Below, in pieces: positions 62,146 through 64,000 of a stretch of DNA of 64,000 nucleotides. The position numbers were made by a program, and so were the translations under genes. The stretch covers positions 3,410,001 through 3,474,000 of the forward strand of contig CBDCCY010000004.1 of NCBI GenBank assembly GCA_965215155.1, written 5' to 3'. Source of the DNA: JAGWAJ01 sp965215155. Its GTDB lineage: Bacteria; Acidobacteriota; Vicinamibacteria; Vicinamibacterales; UBA8438. The number at the start of each line of letters is the position of its first letter. Within the stretch, counting starts at the first letter, position 1. The notes below the pieces were generated by a model. It worked only from the letters and a program-made list of their open reading frames with translations. It searched no databases and was not told the DNA's origin.

Positions 62146-62217
62146 TGTCCGGAAGAGGAGAATCAGAGAAATGCTGGGGTCTTCCGCAGAATCTGTGGGT
62201 AAGAACGGAGGCTGGTA

Positions 62218-62358
62218 GTCCTCGTCAGACAAGAGGCAGCGTGCCCGTGTGCTCGCCGCCGTCAAGGCGCTTCGCTCCGCTCCGCCCCCGCTGCGCGGGG
62301 CTGACGGCCTGGACGCCGGCTCCGCGCACGAGCGCCCCGGCTCTCGTCTGACGAGGAC
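62218..62358. repeat. 141-base palindromic element inside ISL3 (copy 1)
   Basis: GTCCTCGTCAGAC at 62218-62230 pairs perfectly with GTCTGACGAGGAC at 62346-62358; with one mismatch the arms extend to 18 bases. The interior is homologous to the element at 52181-52320. It lies between the insertion sequence's left end and its transposase gene, in about 320 bases of noncoding sequence. Confidence 0.7.
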
Positions 62359-62498
62359 CAAATGCCCGACGCCCGTATCGGGAGGGCGATGGCCCGTCCC
62401 GAAGCACAGAACGCAGCCTCGACATCGGAAACGCATCCCGTTCCGGAATCCGCGACAATTGGTGTTGCAGCAGCCAAGCGACGCGGAAGGGGAACGGG

Positions 62499-63749
62499 AT
62501 GCAACTCAAGAGTATCTTGAATCGGGTCCAGAAGCACCCGTCGTTCATCTACGAGACGGTGCGGCTGGTGGAGCACCCGCAGTTGACCCTCGAGGTTCGG
62601 GTGCGGCCTCGCGCCGGGACCCGCGCGACGTGCTCGCAGTGCAGGCGCCGGGCCCCGGGCTACGACACGCAGGCGGTCCGGCGCTTCGACTTCGTGCCCC
62701 TGTGGCACATCCCCGTGGTCTTCCTCTACGCGATGCGCCGCGTCGACTGCCCGCGCTGCGGCGTACGGGTCGAGGCGCTGCCGTGGGCCACCGGCAAGCA
62801 CCGACTGACCGACGCCTACGCCTGGTTCCTCGCCGGGTGGGCCAGGCGTCTGTCGTGGCAGGAGGTCGCCGCGGCGTTCCCCACGTCCTGGGACACCGTC
62901 TATCGGGCCGTGCGCATGGCGGTCGACTGGGGCCTCGCGCACCGCGACCTCACGAACATCGAGGCCATCGGCGTCGACGAGCTCTCCCGCCGCCGCGGGC
63001 AACGCTACCTGACGCTGGTCTATCAGATCGACGGTCACTGCAAGCGCCTGCTGTGGGTCGGCCGCGAACGCAAGGCCGCGACGTTGGAGGGCTTCTTCGA
63101 CTGGTTCGGCCCCGCACGCAGCGCGGCGCTGTATTTCGTCTGCTCGGACATGTGGAAGCCCTACCTGAAGGTGGTTGCCGAGCGCGCCGGCCAGGCCGTG
63201 CAGGTGCTCGACCGCTTCCACATCATGAGCCATTTCTCGCAAGCGATCGACGAGGTGCGCGCGGCGGAGGCCCGGAAGCTCGCCGCCGCGGGCCGGGCGC
63301 CGGTGCTCAAGCGCAGCCGCTGGCTCCTGCTCAAGCGTCCGGAGAATCTCAGCGACGAGCAGCGGGGCCGGCTTGCGGAGCTGGTGCGTCGCAACCTGCG
63401 CACGGTTCGCGCCTACCTGCTCAAGGAGGACTTTCAAGCGCTGTGGGGCTACGTGTCGCCGTACTGGGCCGGCCGGTTCCTCGACCGCTGGTGCACTCGG
63501 ACGATGCGCTCGCGGCTCGACCCGATGAAGGAGGTGGCCCGCATGCTGCGCTCGCACCGCGACCTGATCCTGAACTGGTTCCGGGCCCGAGGGCAGTTCT
63601 CCAGTGGCATTGTCGAAGGCTTCAACGGGAAGGCCAGAGTGATCACCAAACGGGCGTATGGCTTCCGCACCTCCGCGGCACTGGAAGTCGCTTTGTATCA
63701 TGCACTTGGCGACCTGCCCGAACCAGAACTCACCCACAGATTCTGCTGA
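62499..63749 (+). CDS. ISL3-family transposase, complete
   Basis: 416 residues from ATG 62499 behind AAGGGGAACGG. The zinc-ribbon N-terminus (CSQCRRRAPGYDTQAVRRFD, VDCPRCGVRV) binds the ends of the insertion sequence, and the DDE domain has GVDELSRRRGQRYL, FVCSDMWKPYL and SGIVEGFNGKARVITKRAYG. Intact, so presumably active; an identical copy lies at the window's left edge. Confidence 0.97.
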   Translation: MQLKSILNRVQKHPSFIYETVRLVEHPQLTLEVRVRPRAGTRATCSQCRRRAPGYDTQAVRRFDFVPLWHIPVVFLYAMRRVDCPRCGVRVEALPWATGKHRLTDAYAWFLAGWARRLSWQEVAAAFPTSWDTVYRAVRMAVDWGLAHRDLTNIEAIGVDELSRRRGQRYLTLVYQIDGHCKRLLWVGRERKAATLEGFFDWFGPARSAALYFVCSDMWKPYLKVVAERAGQAVQVLDRFHIMSHFSQAIDEVRAAEARKLAAAGRAPVLKRSRWLLLKRPENLSDEQRGRLAELVRRNLRTVRAYLLKEDFQALWGYVSPYWAGRFLDRWCTRTMRSRLDPMKEVARMLRSHRDLILNWFRARGQFSSGIVEGFNGKARVITKRAYGFRTSAALEVALYHALGDLPEPELTHRFC

Positions 63750-63757
63750 CGAGGCAA

Positions 63758-63961
63758 ATGCTGTTCAATCGAGGCGACAAGACGGCGGAGCGGGATTGGG
63801 AGTGTGGGCAGATTGTGGACCAGCGTGAGCACGACGCCCTGTGCGCAGAGTTGGGCGGTGAGCCGGAAGGTGACTATGCGCTGTTGTCGTGCGGATGGCC
63901 GGAGGGGTCCGAATCAACCACACCCGGCAAGTGGCGGGTATCGGGGCCGGAGGGTCCGTAG
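63758..63961 (+). CDS. Small protein of island 2, split from its ribosome site by ISL3
   Basis: 67 residues, MLFNRGDKTAERDWECGQIV to GKWRVSGPEGP. The ATG lies inside the target duplication. The matching ribosome site (GGAAGAGGAG) and a second copy of the ATG remain at 62150-62173 on the other side of the insertion sequence, so the uninterrupted gene would have had a good start. Family unknown; it follows the repA region. Expression is now probably lost unless driven from ISL3. Confidence 0.6.
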   Translation: MLFNRGDKTAERDWECGQIVDQREHDALCAELGGEPEGDYALLSCGWPEGSESTTPGKWRVSGPEGP

Positions 63962-64000
63962 ACCAAGTAACGCATGCCGCGCCGGACTACGTAGACGCTG

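Larger units (their letters stand above)
62177..63755 (+). mobile_element. Complete ISL3-family insertion sequence with 8-base target duplication
   Basis: 1579 bases. Left end 62177-62200 and right end 63732-63755 are inverted repeats with 20 of 24 matching positions, sharing GCAGAATCTGTGGGT. AAATGCTG is duplicated on both sides (62169-62176 and 63756-63763), the 8-base duplication of the ISL3 family. It is identical over 1151 bases to the truncated copy that opens the window. Confidence 0.95.

Overview
The window is GC-rich bacterial DNA from what looks like an Acidobacteriota genome (probably the Vicinamibacteria / subgroup 6 lineage). This is inferred from gene content, not from an rRNA gene. 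The indicators are planctomycete-type haem proteins paired with DUF1552 and DUF1501 proteins, a PQQ dehydrogenase without a haem domain, a DUF6152 protein, and five copies of a secreted family with the motifs GHPDLQGIW and CHEGNYG. I found no rRNA, tRNA or CRISPR array.

Region 1 (1-13 kb) is a wrecked defence island. It starts inside an ISL3-type insertion sequence whose identical complete copy closes the window at 62.2-63.8 kb. Next come an unknown membrane/coiled-coil protein and the DISARM core drmA-drmB-drmC. All three genes look damaged: drmA has an early stop codon, drmB an internal loss plus frame change, and drmC a frameshift. A lone HigA antitoxin, an IS1634-type element and an IS630 element inserted exactly at its end follow. 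Then come the last 75 codons of a drmD-like helicase and a vapBC pair whose toxin is frameshifted.

Region 2 (13-28.8 kb) is core periplasmic metabolism: a DUF1592 cytochrome-like protein with a DUF1552 partner, an ankyrin protein, two members of the CHEGNYG family, DUF6152, a heavy-metal-associated domain protein, an esterase divergent from a PadR regulator, a membrane protein, signal peptidase I, a PQQ dehydrogenase and an acrylyl-CoA-reductase-type oxidoreductase. Region 3 (28.8-37.5 kb) has a group II intron immediately upstream of an M20 peptidase, an outer-membrane assembly-type protein coupled to a secreted protein of unknown function, and small membrane, DUF2911 and DUF169 proteins.

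Region 4 (37.5-40.9 kb) is a six-gene minus-strand operon: two short related hydrophobic peptides sharing a Cys-x10-Cys C-terminus, a SpoIIM/DUF95 membrane protein, an ABC ATPase and two permeases. This is the layout of a peptide (bacteriocin-like) export cluster and is the best candidate for an undescribed system. Region 5 (41.4-49.7 kb) is another haem-protein / DUF1501 / CHEGNYG / beta-propeller cluster.

Region 6 (49.7-54.8 kb) is a small island carrying a secreted metzincin protease, palindromic repeats and a P4-type integrase. It is bounded by 24-bp repeats that both encode PHPLAK-stop and differ only at synonymous bases. Region 7 (54.8-59.0 kb) holds two more CHEGNYG proteins, an orphan ABC ATPase and a cytochrome c. 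Region 8 (59.2-64 kb) is a second element, int-alpA-repA. It apparently sits in the 3' end of a quinoprotein dehydrogenase gene and was later hit by ISL3 exactly at the start codon of a small gene.
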